From positions 1,364,001 through 1,428,000 of the forward strand of contig NC_047063.1 of NCBI RefSeq assembly GCF_902459465.1: a DNA stretch of 64,000 bases, written 5' to 3'. The DNA is from Asterias rubens. Its lineage: Eukaryota; Echinodermata; Asteroidea; Forcipulatida; Asteriidae. Below the pieces are notes generated by a model. That model did no database searches and was not told the origin of the DNA. It saw only the letters and a list, made by a program, of their open reading frames with translations. Position 1 is the stretch's first letter, and each line of letters starts with the position of its first letter. The translations under genes were made by a program, and so were the position numbers. Shown in pieces: positions 36,751 to 50,500 of the stretch.

Positions 36751-38878
36751 TACAGCTGACAAATTTCACCGATTTTTATGGAAAATGTTATTCTATGTGG
36801 TACAAACTTGTTACCATGCCAACAGTGTTCAAGAAGAACGAAATTTTAAGGTGTTTTTGGTGGAATAAAACGGCCACAAATTGCCACGCTAAGGTGTGGG
36901 AAAAGTTACCCCGGTAGCCAATGTACGTGGTGAAATGTACCACAATTCATCATTCTCTAGGCACGTTCGCTTATTCCGAAAAAAGTAATCAAGATTATTT
37001 TGAACTTAAAAAAAATAGCATATTCACACTAAATAACTTATACCAATTAAAATATTAGGTGAAGATAGTACATTTCATCTTGTCAAAAAATAACAGAATT
37101 ATAATTTAACTGCATTTCAAACGTACGAATGTAACACAAATTGTTACTAATTCGGGGAGTCATCTTGCTAATTGAATGTACCTGAGGAGTCGCACCCCGT
37201 TACCCGCATGCATGAAGCTGGGAGATTTTAAAGCAAGCGAGAAACGAGACAATTGGCATAATTTTTGATTCCTTTATTGGTGCTCGTGAAGATAAACTAG
37301 AGACGATTAAGACTAAATTTGGAATGGTTTTCAGACCAAGAATGCAATTTTTTTCCATGGTGACCATAGGTGTGACCATACAGGAAAGTTTAAATTTACT
37401 TTGTAGGCCTCTAATCCTATAATTTATGCACTTTCACTGAGGTGCCCATTTTCCCTTTAATGTGCGTAGCAACATCTGCACCACTGAGCTGCTATATATA
37501 AGTCATGCTTAGCATGAAATTTCCTCTATGATAAAATCAGGAATACCAACCAAATTTCCATGTGTTGCATTGCTATTGTTTGCCTCCATTATGTGGATTT
37601 TTGGTAATCCTAATCCAGCCAGGCAGAAAATTCATGCTAAGCAAATTTTGTGCTTAGCAGCTCTATGAAATTTGGCCCGGGCACAATTTCATAAATCCAC
37701 CATTAAGCAGAAAATACTGCTACGTGATTGTTTTCCTTTCTCTATGGTTTTGCTAAGCAAATGTCAAGCAAGTAGCTGGTTCATACTTGTTCTGCTAAGA
37801 AGTATTTTTCTGTGCTTCACCAGCAGCAAGTTCGCTGGAATTGGGAAAAGAAGAGAAATGCCCACAGACCGCTCTTGCAGCGAGTCGCCGGTTGGAAAAA
37901 ACCCTCCGAAATATTCTCTCAAGGCTATATAAAGAGCAAAAATTCCAAAAGGACCCACCAAAAGAAAAGAAATCTGAAATGTACGTATCCAGGCCTGTAC
38001 GTATCTGAAATAAACCTCGAGACTGATTGACTGGCTTATTGAGCGTTTTGGGATATATATAGCATTTTTGCCATACTATTACACTAGGCCTATATCATTA
38101 GCATTGTACTCATGCACCTGTCGGCCTATGTGCGCCCAACGACAGTTTTAACGGTGGCATTGAATAGCGCCCGCTATGGTCCAATTGTGGGTTAGTTTAC
38201 TTAAAGGTGTGTGTAAACAGCGCCCTCTTTCAATTGCTAGACACCATTCGGGAATTAAATAAAAATTGTTCTGAAATAAATCTGAGCCGAACTCTTCAAT
38301 AACTCTGGACCTAAACATGCTAGAGAAATAAACTTTGTACATAAGTCATCCTAGCATATCCCTGCATCCGAATTTAAAAGTTTTAGGGCGGCTTCGACAC
38401 TTCTTCATACCCGAAATGACTAGTAAGCGGGGACGCTCCTAACCGTGGTCAACAGCCTCCCCAATTGGATTTTTATGCAAAGAGCTTGTCAGAGAGAAAA
38501 TCACAATACGGGTCAATTCGACCCCAGACTATGCTCATTTTAAACAAGTTTGGCACCATCAGATGGCCAATTTTAATGGCTTTCTTCTTGTAATAATTGT
38601 AATGCTTTGACAATTGTCTAGGCGGGCCAGCGGCCAGGAAGTGGACCTACTATACCCTTTGAAAATAACAATTTTTGCGCCGATTTTAAAGAAAAGTGCA
38701 ATAAAGTCCATGAAATTGCTACACGTTTTTAAAGATCAAGAAAGGAGTGGTTTATTTTAACAAAAGAACATCCTTTGTATCCTTTCTACACACCAATAAA
38801 TTCCAACTGAAATCTGTTATTCTAGTTTATCAACTTTCTGATGAATTTAAATACAACAATTACTAAAGTAAATGCACA

Positions 38879-39316
38879 CTAGGGTGAGTCAAAAAGGAGT
38901 GGACTGGGATTGGTGATTCTTCAAAACAAAAATGACAAACAAAAGTTCAGTAAAGCACTCTGTCCTGCTTGAAAAAAAAATAATGAAAGAAATTGATCAT
39001 CATTAAGAGGAGTTATGTCTATTTTAATCAAGAAAGGCCCAACTCATTTTGCAAGCTGTCCGAGGAATACTTGAAAAAATGAATGACTTATCACTCCTTA
39101 CGCAGATGATTTGATTAAATCAAGCATTAACATTCAATGGAGAATTTTAGAGAGTTATCAGTAAAACAGGCATAACTTCTCTTAGAAATGATTAATTTGT
39201 TTCATTCTTTGTTTTCAGATAAGCAAGAAAACTTAGCATCACTGGGGTTTTGAGTGTCAGTTGTTTTGCTGTTAAAATCATAAATCTTGGTCAACTTCCT
39301 TTTGACTCACCTTGTA
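38879..39316. mobile_element. mariner-like MITE
   Basis: AGGGTGAGTCAAAAAGGAGT at the left and CTTCCTTTTGACTCACCTTG at the right are terminal inverted repeats flanked by TA. No transposase frame. Confidence 0.7.
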
Positions 39317-39579
39317 CTGAAAATATAATCTAAATGAGAAACTGTCAACCTATATTGATACCTCCACTTTATCAGACCTGGAATCTCATCTTTGAAAGGA
39401 CAAGGTCATTTTTATTCTGCAAAAGGCACTATCCGATCCATTGGAAAGTCTTTAAGTGAATGGAAAACTTTAAAATGGGCACAACAGCCAAGACCAGTGG
39501 GAACGGAGGCCATGGCATCAGTGCCCTGTAGCCTGTGTGTAATTCCAGGCCTGTTGAAAGAAAGGTTTTGTGTAAACTT

Positions 39580-39949
39580 AAAGGAACATTACAGAGTTGG
39601 TAAAAATAACATTTTTAAGATCACAGATTTACATAAAACTTACAGTCTTATGATGATGTAGAAAACACTCCTTGAAATATATTTGCCTGAAACGCCATAA
39701 TTGATGAGAAATAAATAAAAACTAATTTCCCATTTGGAGTGTATCGCTCAGTGAGCATTATTTTCATTTTTTTTTTTAAAATCAATGTCATGCACAAATT
39801 TCTTATCTGTTTTTCACTATTCTCTCGTGACCCTGTATGATCGATCTCAAAACTTCTACATGTTTGTTAGTTTATGTTTACTGTGGATTACATAGAATGT
39901 TTACACTGCCATCGAGTATTAGCAAAAAACAAATCTGTAACGTTCCTTT
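39580..39949. mobile_element. MITE, AAGGAACATTACAGA family (copy 1)
   Basis: AAGGAACATTACAGAGTTGG at the left and AATCTGTAACGTTCCTTT at the right; copy 2 is at 57635-57937. Confidence 0.8.
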
Positions 39950-40255
39950 CAACATGTTTTTGTTTATTAGTTTACATGTTCTGTAAAAACAAATGTATAA
40001 CCATTTAATTGTTTTTATCCTAAATGAATGTATACAAACTAATCTGTGCACTTTTCAATTCAAAAGGGGGGTAAAAAACCTCAACAAAAAACTGGTGCGG
40101 TTAGGAAGAATATAATTGGAATACACAACCTGGGAACATTTTATGCATGAACATTTCTCAGAAATATTTTCGAAACCCGGTTTCTAAAACCGGAGTTGTT
40201 TCTCAAAATGTTATTCTGTGTCTCAAATACATAATCTTCAGTTGCAGTACTTCTT

Positions 40256-40420
40256 AAAAAGGCACTGGACACTATTGGTAATTCCCCAAAACCATCGTTA
40301 GCATAACAACTTACAATGTACTTCGTAATGAGAAATGGAGAGCTGTTGATAGCATAAAACATTGTGAGAAACGGCTCCCTATAAAGTAATGTTGTTTTTG
40401 AGAAAGAAGTAATTTCTTAA
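40256..40420. mobile_element. partial MITE, GGCACTGGACACTATTGG family
   Basis: The left terminus GGCACTGGACACTATTGGTA and internal GAGAAATGGAGAGCTGTTGA are present; the right terminus is missing. Confidence 0.6.
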
Positions 40421-40742
40421 GACTTCCGACCTGAAGCCAATTATCCATCTTTTATCCAGGCCTGAAACCATCTCAACTCCTTAGGAGTATGCAGCACCGG
40501 CAGCCATATCAACATACATTTCACTTATCGTTCACAACAGCAATCTCTATCCTCGCTGGGTCCCATTTACTCCTGAGTGGTGAGAAGCAATTAATGTGTC
40601 TCACACAAAAAGACATGTTTCACGACCGGTACTGGTACCTTCACTCAGATGACTCGGTGTGATGCACTTGACCACTTGGCCACGACATGTTAGAGATTGA
40701 TAGCTCAAGTAGAAGAATGTTACTCCTGAAAACCGTCCAACT

Positions 40743-41485
40743 TCAATCCTGATCATTAAGCAGTGTTCCAATATTGATCAAACAGTCTAGGCTGGTGTGG
40801 TAGTGGAAGAAGGAAGTCTGGCGCCTTGACTTATTGTTGAATATGCCAGGCTGAGGCAGGTGGACACAGTGTCTGGTGATGAGTTGAAGTTCTGACATCA
40901 TCTACAGGATGCAAAAACAAACCCAGCAATATCAATTAACTGTCCGTAGAATTTAGATCCAAATGTTGTACCCCTCCCAGAGTCTCCTTAAAAATAAACC
41001 TCTAAAACAAAATACAAGTTCCCATTTCCAAGTTCTTAAGACTGAACCATGTGGCAATCCTCCAGTATTGTGGATGAAGCCCTGATGGTAGTCTTTACCC
41101 TGGTCCAGAGTTGAGTACCAATGGACTCCAGGTCTTGCACGCTCCCCCCTCCAAAAAAAAAATACAAAAAATAAGTAAACAATAATAATAAATAATAGTA
41201 AGCCCTAGTGATTCTGTTTCAGCAGGTGTGGGTTCGAATCCCGGCTGTGACACTTGTGTCCCTGAGCAAGACACTTAACTATAATTGCTTCTCTCCACCC
41301 AGAGGTAAATGGGTACCTGTGAGAGCAGAGATGTTTATTGTGATTGATTTAGCCTAGTAGCGCATTCGTTGCACAAGGCTGTATACTCCCCAGGGAGCTG
41401 AAGGAATGATTTAAGGCCCAGTGTTTATAATGTTGGAGTGCCATGAGCGTCACTGTGTAACGGACCTGAGCGCGATATAAGAAGC

Positions 41486-41525
<40 letters not shown>

Positions 41526-44500
41526 TTAAGAATTCTCTGGCAGTCTACTCGTCTCAAGATATCCTTGAAATTGTCCAAGATGGCGGATTCTTTGATGCCA
41601 GGTTTTTCCGTGACGAGAAGACAGATTCCTTTCATCATTCTGTTGAGCTCCTTTTGGTTGATCGTGCCGTCTTCCTTCCGCCATGGATACGGCTGGAATA
41701 CCACTGGCTCGTAGACTCTAAAACAAATAATAAGATGAAGAAAAATCATTAGGAGTTTACCTACATTCAAAGAGAGTTTCAAGGTGGTTCTTTGTTCCGA
41801 GAACAGCTAAACAATGAAACTTGCTTTATCAAAAACCCAAGTTTGGACTTTTAAACTGTAAAATGAGAAGGTTTTGAAACAGGCCCTTGACTTATCTCAC
41901 AAATTTTCTGAACACTTAAATACCATTTTTAACAAATATTGTTCTTTATATCTCATTTTTAATTGTAGATATTATTGGTAAAATTCTGTTATCCAAGACC
42001 TTTGTGTTGAATTTTCATACTGTCTTTTCTATTGTAACATATTTAAGTACAGTATTGTGAATTATGTCGCAATTCAGTGATATGCTGCTATGACATACTA
42101 AATAAACCAAACCATACCCAAAGCCTGACATATTGTATTCATGTGTTTGAGATAAAGTTGCAACCTAAAGGAATCATAGTGGCAGTTTGTGACAATATTC
42201 GGTTTAAATAGTTCACTTTTTTGAAATCTGTGAATGGACTACATGTATTTAGCAAGTCTCTTGCAGGGTTTGTGAGGGCCAAGTGAGGGCCGGAGGACAC
42301 GTACCCATTCATCGTTTTGAATCAAGGCGTTTAGCACCATGGTACCAGGGTTTGCTGATCTGGGGGTTGTTATACTCAACCTTGACTGAACGTTTTGACA
42401 TAGAAACTGTCTCTATTGTCTAAGAAATTCAAATCAAGATGGTGACTTTGACAAAGCAAGCCATTTTGCCAGGTTTTATTCTAACGCTAACAAATTCAAC
42501 TTGCGAGTTGCTTATGGTGAACAGGGCCCAATTTCATAAAGCAATGCCAAGCAAAATATGAGTTGAGCATCAGTCTTGCCAACAAAAACTTAATGGAATG
42601 CTAAGCAAGATGCTTATGTGCTTAGCCATTTTTGTGCTTAGAGGCTTTATAAAAGTGGGCCAGGGGTGGATTTCTCAAAGAGTTAAAGACTAGTCTTATC
42701 TCGAGTTACGACGAGTTACTCTCGAGTTAGGATGAGTTACACTCCTAACTTAAGACAAGCCTTAAGTTTTTAATATCTCCTAGGACTAGTCTCAAGTTAG
42801 GACTAGTCTTAACTCTTTGTGAAATCGACCCCTAGTTACTTAAAAGTCCAGTCAACAGCGACCGTATTCCTGTGAATTCCTGAGCTCGTATATAATGCAG
42901 CCCTCGAAACAACCCAAGGCACCCACAGCGTGGTGCCCTGTGCAAAGTTCAATACAAATTGACATTTTCCTCAAACAAGTGCCCCATACCAGAGGGAAAT
43001 TGCTGTGATCCTTCAAGAGCGAAGTTCAAGGCTTGATAATACTAACAAACCGAGCAAGCAGTACGCAATGTGCATGAAAAAGCAGCCTCCCAACTTCGAC
43101 AGTAACACTCACAATTTTTTTGCCATGCACACTGCGTGCTGCTTGCTTGGTCCTCTTACATTATATACCCTCTAACAGTCACCGATTGTGTCCATTCTTA
43201 CCGGCTCTGAGCCTCAAATTGTTTCCTCTTAAATGCAGCACCACGCCCACTCTCGCTAGTCTTCTGCTCTAGGATGCCCTCAACAGCATCACCTCGTTCT
43301 CTCAATGAAACTTCAGAGCTCTCAACATCTCTTGTCGACTGCTCATCTGCAGCCATGTCAATAATGTCTGGGTTAACTTTGCCCTCTGACCTTTGAAGGA
43401 GGTCACCCTGTTTGGGAGAGACCTCTAACATGAGTTTCTTGTTTTTGTCAGCTTCTAAACCCTCTCCCCCAGTGCTGATTTCGGGGATACCTGAAGCGCT
43501 CGGTTCCTTAGTCAAGTCAACACATTGAAACAATTGAGTGTCGGAGCAAGACTCTGGCACTGGCTCCTCAGAGGAAACTGATCTTTGAGGCACGTTTGAT
43601 TCTTGGGTCAAATCTACCGTCTCTTGATCGATGTCAGGGCACAGCCTCTTCTTACTTGGTTCTGAATCAGTCTGTTCAGCACAAGAGATTAATCTTTGTG
43701 ATCTGATGCACCATAGAGAGACATGCTCCATCGTCACCAGGCAAAGCTCATTAGCACCGACTTCAAATACCTGGGGAGAAAACCCAAAAATCATATCAGA
43801 ATAAATAAAAAGTACATTCCATTTTGTTTTGGAGACGGCACGCTGACAAACTGTGAACTTAAAACTGTTTAAACTTTTAACTGTGATGTTTTAAACTTGT
43901 TTGATTTATTCCATTGTCTTTAACAAAGATTTTTTTTCGAAATTAAAATCTGCTAAGTTTGAAATCTTTCCAGATTTGGAATGACTTTTTGCACAGGTGG
44001 CTGCCCATAGTTTTTTACCCAAACACAAAGGGAAGGTCCAATATTGGTAAGAATATAAAGAAACAAGCCACAAGGAAACTTACTTCACAAATAATTTATC
44101 AATTTCAAGGTGAACAAAGATAAACTGACTAGAATATGGCTAAAAAATTCCTGTAGCCATTGCTTATGCACAGTGTTCATGCCATGGTGGACCTGAGATA
44201 TGGTAATCTGGTCATATCCCGAGCATACACAAAGGTTTATACACTGTGCAGAATATCTTATTGGGGAGGGGGGGGGGACACATCCTTATACTGTTGATCA
44301 ACCAGGGAAATATATGGCAGTATTTGGTTGTATGACTCATTACTGGCATCCCTCAAAAGAAAGAAATGACGAATCATGAGCGAGCTACATAGCTCAGTTG
44401 GAGAGCGCCAGCGCACGAAGTGGCGGTTGCAGGTTCAAACCCTGATCTAAAATTTGTCTTTGATCTCTTTTTAAATTGTTAACAAGTACATACCATTTGC

Positions 44501-47500
44501 TGCTTCAGTAGCAAGTCCATGCACCTCAACAGCGGAACCTCTGTGGTAGCGCCTGCATTTACTTGGGCTACCATCCTTTTCAGCTTGGGAATGGTTAGCC
44601 CCAGAAATCCAGCCTCATTGATCTTGTTGTACACCTTGATGATTGTCGAAACGGCTGGAGAACTGAGGCCCAACTCTGAACACCTAGAAGATATGCGATG
44701 AAATTGTAAGTCTATCAACTATTAAACACATATTGACTGGCAATGAGGTAGCTAGTGTACGTCTATTCCCCCGAGGGACTTTGAGTGACCAGAAGAGGAC
44801 CTAGATTTCCCCGAGGCCGAAGACCGAGGGAAATAATCCCCTCTTCTGGTCACTCACAGGCCCGAGGGGGAATAGACGTACACTAGTTACCGAATTATGC
44901 CAGTCAATATGTGTTTTATAACACAGCTCGGTCTTAAATGTGAAATAAGACCAGAAATCTGGAAAAGAAAGGAAGTTTTGTAGTTGCTGTTCCTGATTCA
45001 AGTCAAGAGAGGGCGCTGTAACCGGGCACTATTTTCAAAGACTAGTGCCCACTCGGGAACGAGTTCCCGCAAAACACGTGCACGATCACTAGACTATATT
45101 ATTCACCCCTTGTGACCGTGTTTCAGCCAACCAGAATATAGAAAAAGCAAGAGGTGTGTTATAATAAATATTAGGTAACAAACTACAGTCGACTCCCGTT
45201 ATAACGAGGTCCGCCGGACTGGCCCATTTTCCTCGTATTATCCGAACCTCGTTATAAACGCAGCGCGCTAAATATAGATACACACGTCATCATTGTGCAT
45301 GCACACAACACGTGTATGTGCATATACATTGTACACAACACGTGTACATGCATATACACTTGTGTTAGCCTGCACGGAGCTGTTTGCTTATCAGAACAGC
45401 TATTACGAGCATCTTGTACACAAGAATATCATTGCTAAATGTCTTTTATTGAGTGATTAATCAGGGAAATGTAATATTTTGTACAATTTATGATAACAAT
45501 ATAGCAAAGAGATGTCAACTTGCCGTTCAGAGCGAGTGGATTCTGCCGCGTAGCGCATGGTATGAACATGATGCATGCATTGAACGTTCATTTTCGTTGG
45601 TGATCGACATGGAGTATCATGATAACAGCATGTCAAGCGTGGGACACCAGCGAGATGTTTCTGGAGTTCCGTTGCACGGACTGAAGGGAGTGATGATTGT
45701 ATAAAGGAGCTTGTTTCAGTTGTTTGCCGTTTCCTTTTTTAGCTGTTCCGATCCAGTTGTTTTGTTTCATTTTTCAATTTCTCCTTTTAATTCTTATAAC
45801 AGTATTTAATTTATTAAATCTTTGTGTATCTGTGTCTTTTAAAATAATTTTCTTTTTGATTTATATTATTGATTTAACAAAATCTTTGCGTATCTGTGTC
45901 TTTTAAACCATCTCTATCTTTTGATGTGATTGAATTAAATATTCCGGACGGGCAACCTTTGTTTTTTTCTTTCTTTTCTTAAAAAAAAACATTTTTGGAA
46001 ACGGGGGAATCTTCATTCAATGAATTGTTATTATTGAATTAATAATATTTTTAATTGAAAAAGGGGCTCTACTAAAAAAAAAAAAAACTCGAACAGCGGT
46101 GACGTTTTTGAAGTTTTGCATGGATGATACGAGCAAGGAATAATCATTAGAACCCCCAAATACTACCGAGTGCGTTCGCCGACATGAATTTATTAAGTAA
46201 GCGGCATGTTTTTGAAATTGAGAAGGATTGTCGTCAGTGACTAAACCGTTGGTGGTTTTGAGCCACGCGCGTGATTTAAGCCCTCTATTGTCTGCTTGGG
46301 TAAACCAGTCCGTTGAATAGACTGGTGGCACTCTAAGAGCACCATGCAATTATCACCTCTATTGTATTGATCATGGGGTTTAAGGGCTTCATGTCATTTC
46401 TCAACCTTGACGAAGGTAAGCTTTTTTTACACACTTATTCCAGGCCCTCGCTACAAACGTCTGAAAACAATACATTTTGTCTCCAAGGGACCGCAAAATT
46501 ACCTCGTTATAACCGTGTTCTCGCTACTTCCGTGCTCGTATAATCCATATTTTAATGCATTGAAACACGCACGGGGCAGTTCGGGACCGGCAAAAAACCT
46601 CGTAATAACCGGAACCTCGTTACATGCGAGCTCGTAATAACGGGAGTCGACTGTACCTGGGAAAACTGACTGGATAATATTTTTAAAACTTTGGGCTTGA
46701 AAAATAAAAAGTTGACTAAAGCGGGATTAACGTCGTGCCTGCCGGCCTATTCCAGCTCTATGTTGGCGATCTCCCTATTAGTTGGTATCTTAGTTCAGAT
46801 ATTTAATAGTTCAGATATTGACTAAAAGGGAGTCCGTCAGCATAAAGCTGAATCTTTCCAGAGGTTCAAGTCCAGTCCAATCAATATTTCTTTATTCAAA
46901 CCCAAACTATTTTATTGCGTATACCCTATCTTCTATTGAAAATTAATCACAGGGTGTACACAAATGGGGCTCATGAATCACTTAAATTTCTGGAAATCAA
47001 TATTATTAAGTGATGTGAGATGCCCTTAGATAAAATGCTATATAGAGTTAGGATTCCTTACCTCTCTGTCAGTTTCTCCAAGCTGCCTTCTTGTTGATCC
47101 AAGTACTTGGCTTTTAGAAGATCCTGGAGATACAAGGCTTGTGAACTCTCTTGAGATCTACAAGAAGTCTCCATCCCTATATATTTCTTACAGGGTCTAA
47201 TAAGATAATCCAACAGGCTAGAAAAGAGGTTGGGTTGAGAGGAATGATCGAGGCTGGCTGTGGAGTTCGGGAAACTGGGTCTGAGTTTCAAGGTAAAAGT
47301 GCTGAGGACGATATTATCCTGCAGGTTGTGGATTCTTCCTTTGCCGCAGATTCCCGGAGCGTAGTGACCTTGGGCTATGAGCCACTTGGTAAAGGAACTC
47401 TGGGAGGCAGCTAGGCATTTGGCGGTAGGGTTCCTGGTGGCTGGTTTCTGCTGAGAGACTGAGGGGATCTTGAACTCACCGCCGTCTTGTGCGACATCGG

Positions 47501-50500
47501 TAGAGTCTTTTGGAGTCTGCTTGGATTCTACAGCTTCAGTAATATCACCAGGTCTTGATTGAGTAGTACTCTTCCCTACCCCATCACTAAACCCTGCACT
47601 GTCGGTTGATATTTCTTTGCTAACGAAGTAGTTATGATCACTGCAAATCGTAAATTTATCGTCTATTCCCGTTTGTGCAATCTCATTCTGTGCACCGCTA
47701 GCGAGTTCTTCAAGCATACCCATAACATTGCCTTCTATGCTTAGACTCAGAGGTTTAGCTTCCTCCAGGTTTGAGAGGCTTTCAACAGAATCCGCATTAT
47801 TAACTTTCCCGTCAGCGTCCTCGAATACAACCCCCAAGTCTGTGTATGTTGTTGTCGTCTCTCCACCCTGTACAGCGCCCTCTATAGTGCCAACCTCATT
47901 CCCAACATCATCCTCATCTTCTTCATCTTCTGATTCCTCATCTGTGTCACTCTCCGAGTCTGAATCCACACCCTTCTTAAGAAGTCCCATCTGCTTCAGA
48001 GTTTCTGGGTCCAACAAGTTGCTGTCCACTACAGCCAGCCGCTTTGGGACAACAATCGTACATTTGATCTGCAGAGAGAAAGTATATGCATCAAGTAATA
48101 AATGACGTGGGAAATTGACTGGGTGAATTCCACAAAACTTGGGGTAAAAAAATGGAAAAAATGTCTAGAGCCAAATTTGAACCTGCGACCTCCGGATTAA
48201 CAAGTTGGCACTTTACCAACTGAGCTATCAAGCCCTGATAATGGCAATCTCCTTGGGTGATAGCTGCCACAGGTTGAATGGCTTCTGTCTGGTGCTCTCC
48301 GAACAAAGATATTATTGACAAAGTAGGGAGACTGGGAGGAGAAGGGCCCTACTTTTTAGTTGATACAACACAGCATGTTAATCCGGGAGTCATAGGTTTA
48401 AGTCACCCTGGTTAGTTTCCTTGGTTCAACCTAAAATTATTCACAAAAAATATATATTTACATCATTTAGAATTCTTAAAAATTCAATTCAACATTTCAC
48501 ACTCGCATTCTCAATGACCGTATATAAAACATATATAGTGCGATAGTGCACACATTTTCATAAGTCAAGTCACACGTCACTCTTCCTCAAGTAAAGTCAC
48601 AAGTCATTCTTCCTCGAGTCAAGTCACAAGTCATTCTTCCTCAAGCCAAGTCACAAGTCATTCTTCCTCAAGTCAAGTCACAAGTCATTCTTCCTCAAGT
48701 CAAGTCACAAGTCATTCTTCCTCAAGCCAAGTCACACGTCATTCTTCCTCAAGTCAAGTCACAAGTCATTCTTCCTCAAGTCAAGTCACACGCCATTCTT
48801 CCTCAAGCCAAGTCACAAGTCATTCTTCCTCAAGTCAAGTCACAAGTCATTCTTCCTCAAGCCAAGTCACAAGTCATTCTTCCTCAAGCCAAGTCACAAG
48901 TCATTCTTCCTCAAGTCAAGTCACAAGTCATTCTTCCTCAAGTCAAGTCACAAGTCATTCTTCCTCGAGTCAAGTCACAAGTCATTCTTCCTCAAGTCAA
49001 GTCACACGTCATTCTTCCTAAAGTCAAGTCACAAGTCATTCTTCCTCAAGTCAAGTCACAAGTCATTCTGCCTCAAGTCAAGTCACAAGTCATTCTTCCT
49101 CAAGTCAAGTCACAAGTCATTCTTCCTCAAGCCAAGTCACACGTCATTCTTCCTCAAGTCAAGTCACAAGTCATTTTTCCTCAAGTCAAGTCACACGCCA
49201 TTCTTCCTCAAGCCAAGTCACAAGTCATTCTTCCTCAAGTCAAGTCACAAGTCATTCTTCCTCAAGCCAAGTCACAAGTCATTCTTCCTCAAGCCAAGTC
49301 ACAAGTCATTCTTCCTCAAGTCAAGTCACAAGTCATTCTTCTTCAAGTCAAGTCACAAGTCATTCTTCCTCAAGTCAAGTCACAAGTCATTCTTCCTCAA
49401 GCCAAGTCACACGTCATTCTTCCTCAAGTCAAGTCACAAGTCATTCTTCCTCAAGTCAAGTCACACGCCATTCTTCCTCAAGCCAAGTCACAAGTCATTC
49501 TTCCTCAAGTCAAGTCACAAGTCATTCTTCCTCAAGCCAAGTCACAAGTCATTCTTCCTCAAGCCAAGTCACAAGTCATTCTTCCTCAAGTCAAGTCACA
49601 AGTCATTCTTCCTCAAGTCAAGTCACAAGTCATTCTTCCTCAAGTCAAGTAACAAGTCATTCTGCCTCAAGTCAAGTCACAAGTCATTCTTCCTCAAGTC
49701 AAGTCACAAGTCATTCTTCCTCAAGCCAAGTCACACGTCATTCTTCCTCAAGTCAAGTCACAAGTCATTCTTCCTCAAGTCAAGTCACACGCCATTCTTC
49801 CTCAAGCCAAGTCACAAGTCATTCTTCCTCAAGTCAAGTCACAAGTCATTCTTCCTCAAGCCAAGTCACAAGTCATTCTTCCTCAAGCCAAGTCACAAGT
49901 CATTCTTCCTCAAGTCAAGTCACAAGTCATTCTTCCTCAAGTCAAGTCACAAGTCATTCTTCCTCGAGTCAAGTCACAAGTCATTCTTCCTCAAGTCAAG
50001 TCACAAGTCATTCTTCCTCAAGCCAAGTCACAAGTCATTCTTCCTCAAGTCAAGTCACAAGTCATCCTTCCTCAAGTCAAGTCACAAGTCATTCTTCCTC
50101 AAGTCAAGTCACAAGTCATTCTTCCTCAAGTCAAGTCACAAGTCATTCTTCCTCAAGCCAAGTCACATGTCATCTCAAGTCAGGTCCAGTCAAGTCACAA
50201 GTCATTCTTCCTCAAATCAAGGACGAGCTAAAACATTTTGGAATTTTTGAAATGTATGGAGGATTTTTAGAAGTGAGGAAGGTTTTTTAGAAGGTAGGGA
50301 AACAGTTTCATATCTCACATTAGAAATGTATTTGACAGAAAAATTGCATTTGAACTATAATATATACCGTAATTTTCGGATTATAAACCGCGCGGCGTAT
50401 AAACCGCACTTCCTCAAAATATACAAAAAATATTTAGATGTCGGCGTATATGCCGCGCGGCGTATAAACCGCGATCAAAATAGAAAAAAGACATGAAAAA

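Larger units (their letters stand above)
36751..40742. other. intergenic region between SEPHS paralogue start and GTF3C1 3' end
   Basis: About 4 kb. It includes the promoter side of the paralogue, a foldback fragment (37620-37690), a mariner-type MITE (38879-39316), a dispersed repeat (39400-39555), another MITE (39580-39949) and a partial MITE (40256-40420). The part next to 40743 is GTF3C1 3' UTR. No further gene is seen. Confidence 0.5.

Noticed and set aside
44389..44455. Functional tRNA gene
   Set aside because: The anticodon loop is too long and the acceptor stem is not paired.
45453..46349. Open frames inside the Tigger-like element as a transposase
   Set aside because: The frames are 70-110 codons and show no DDE, HTH or CENP-B-type motif that I can recognise.
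48561..50221. CRISPR-like array of regularly spaced repeats
   Set aside because: The units are contiguous with no unique spacers, and the context is a eukaryotic intron.
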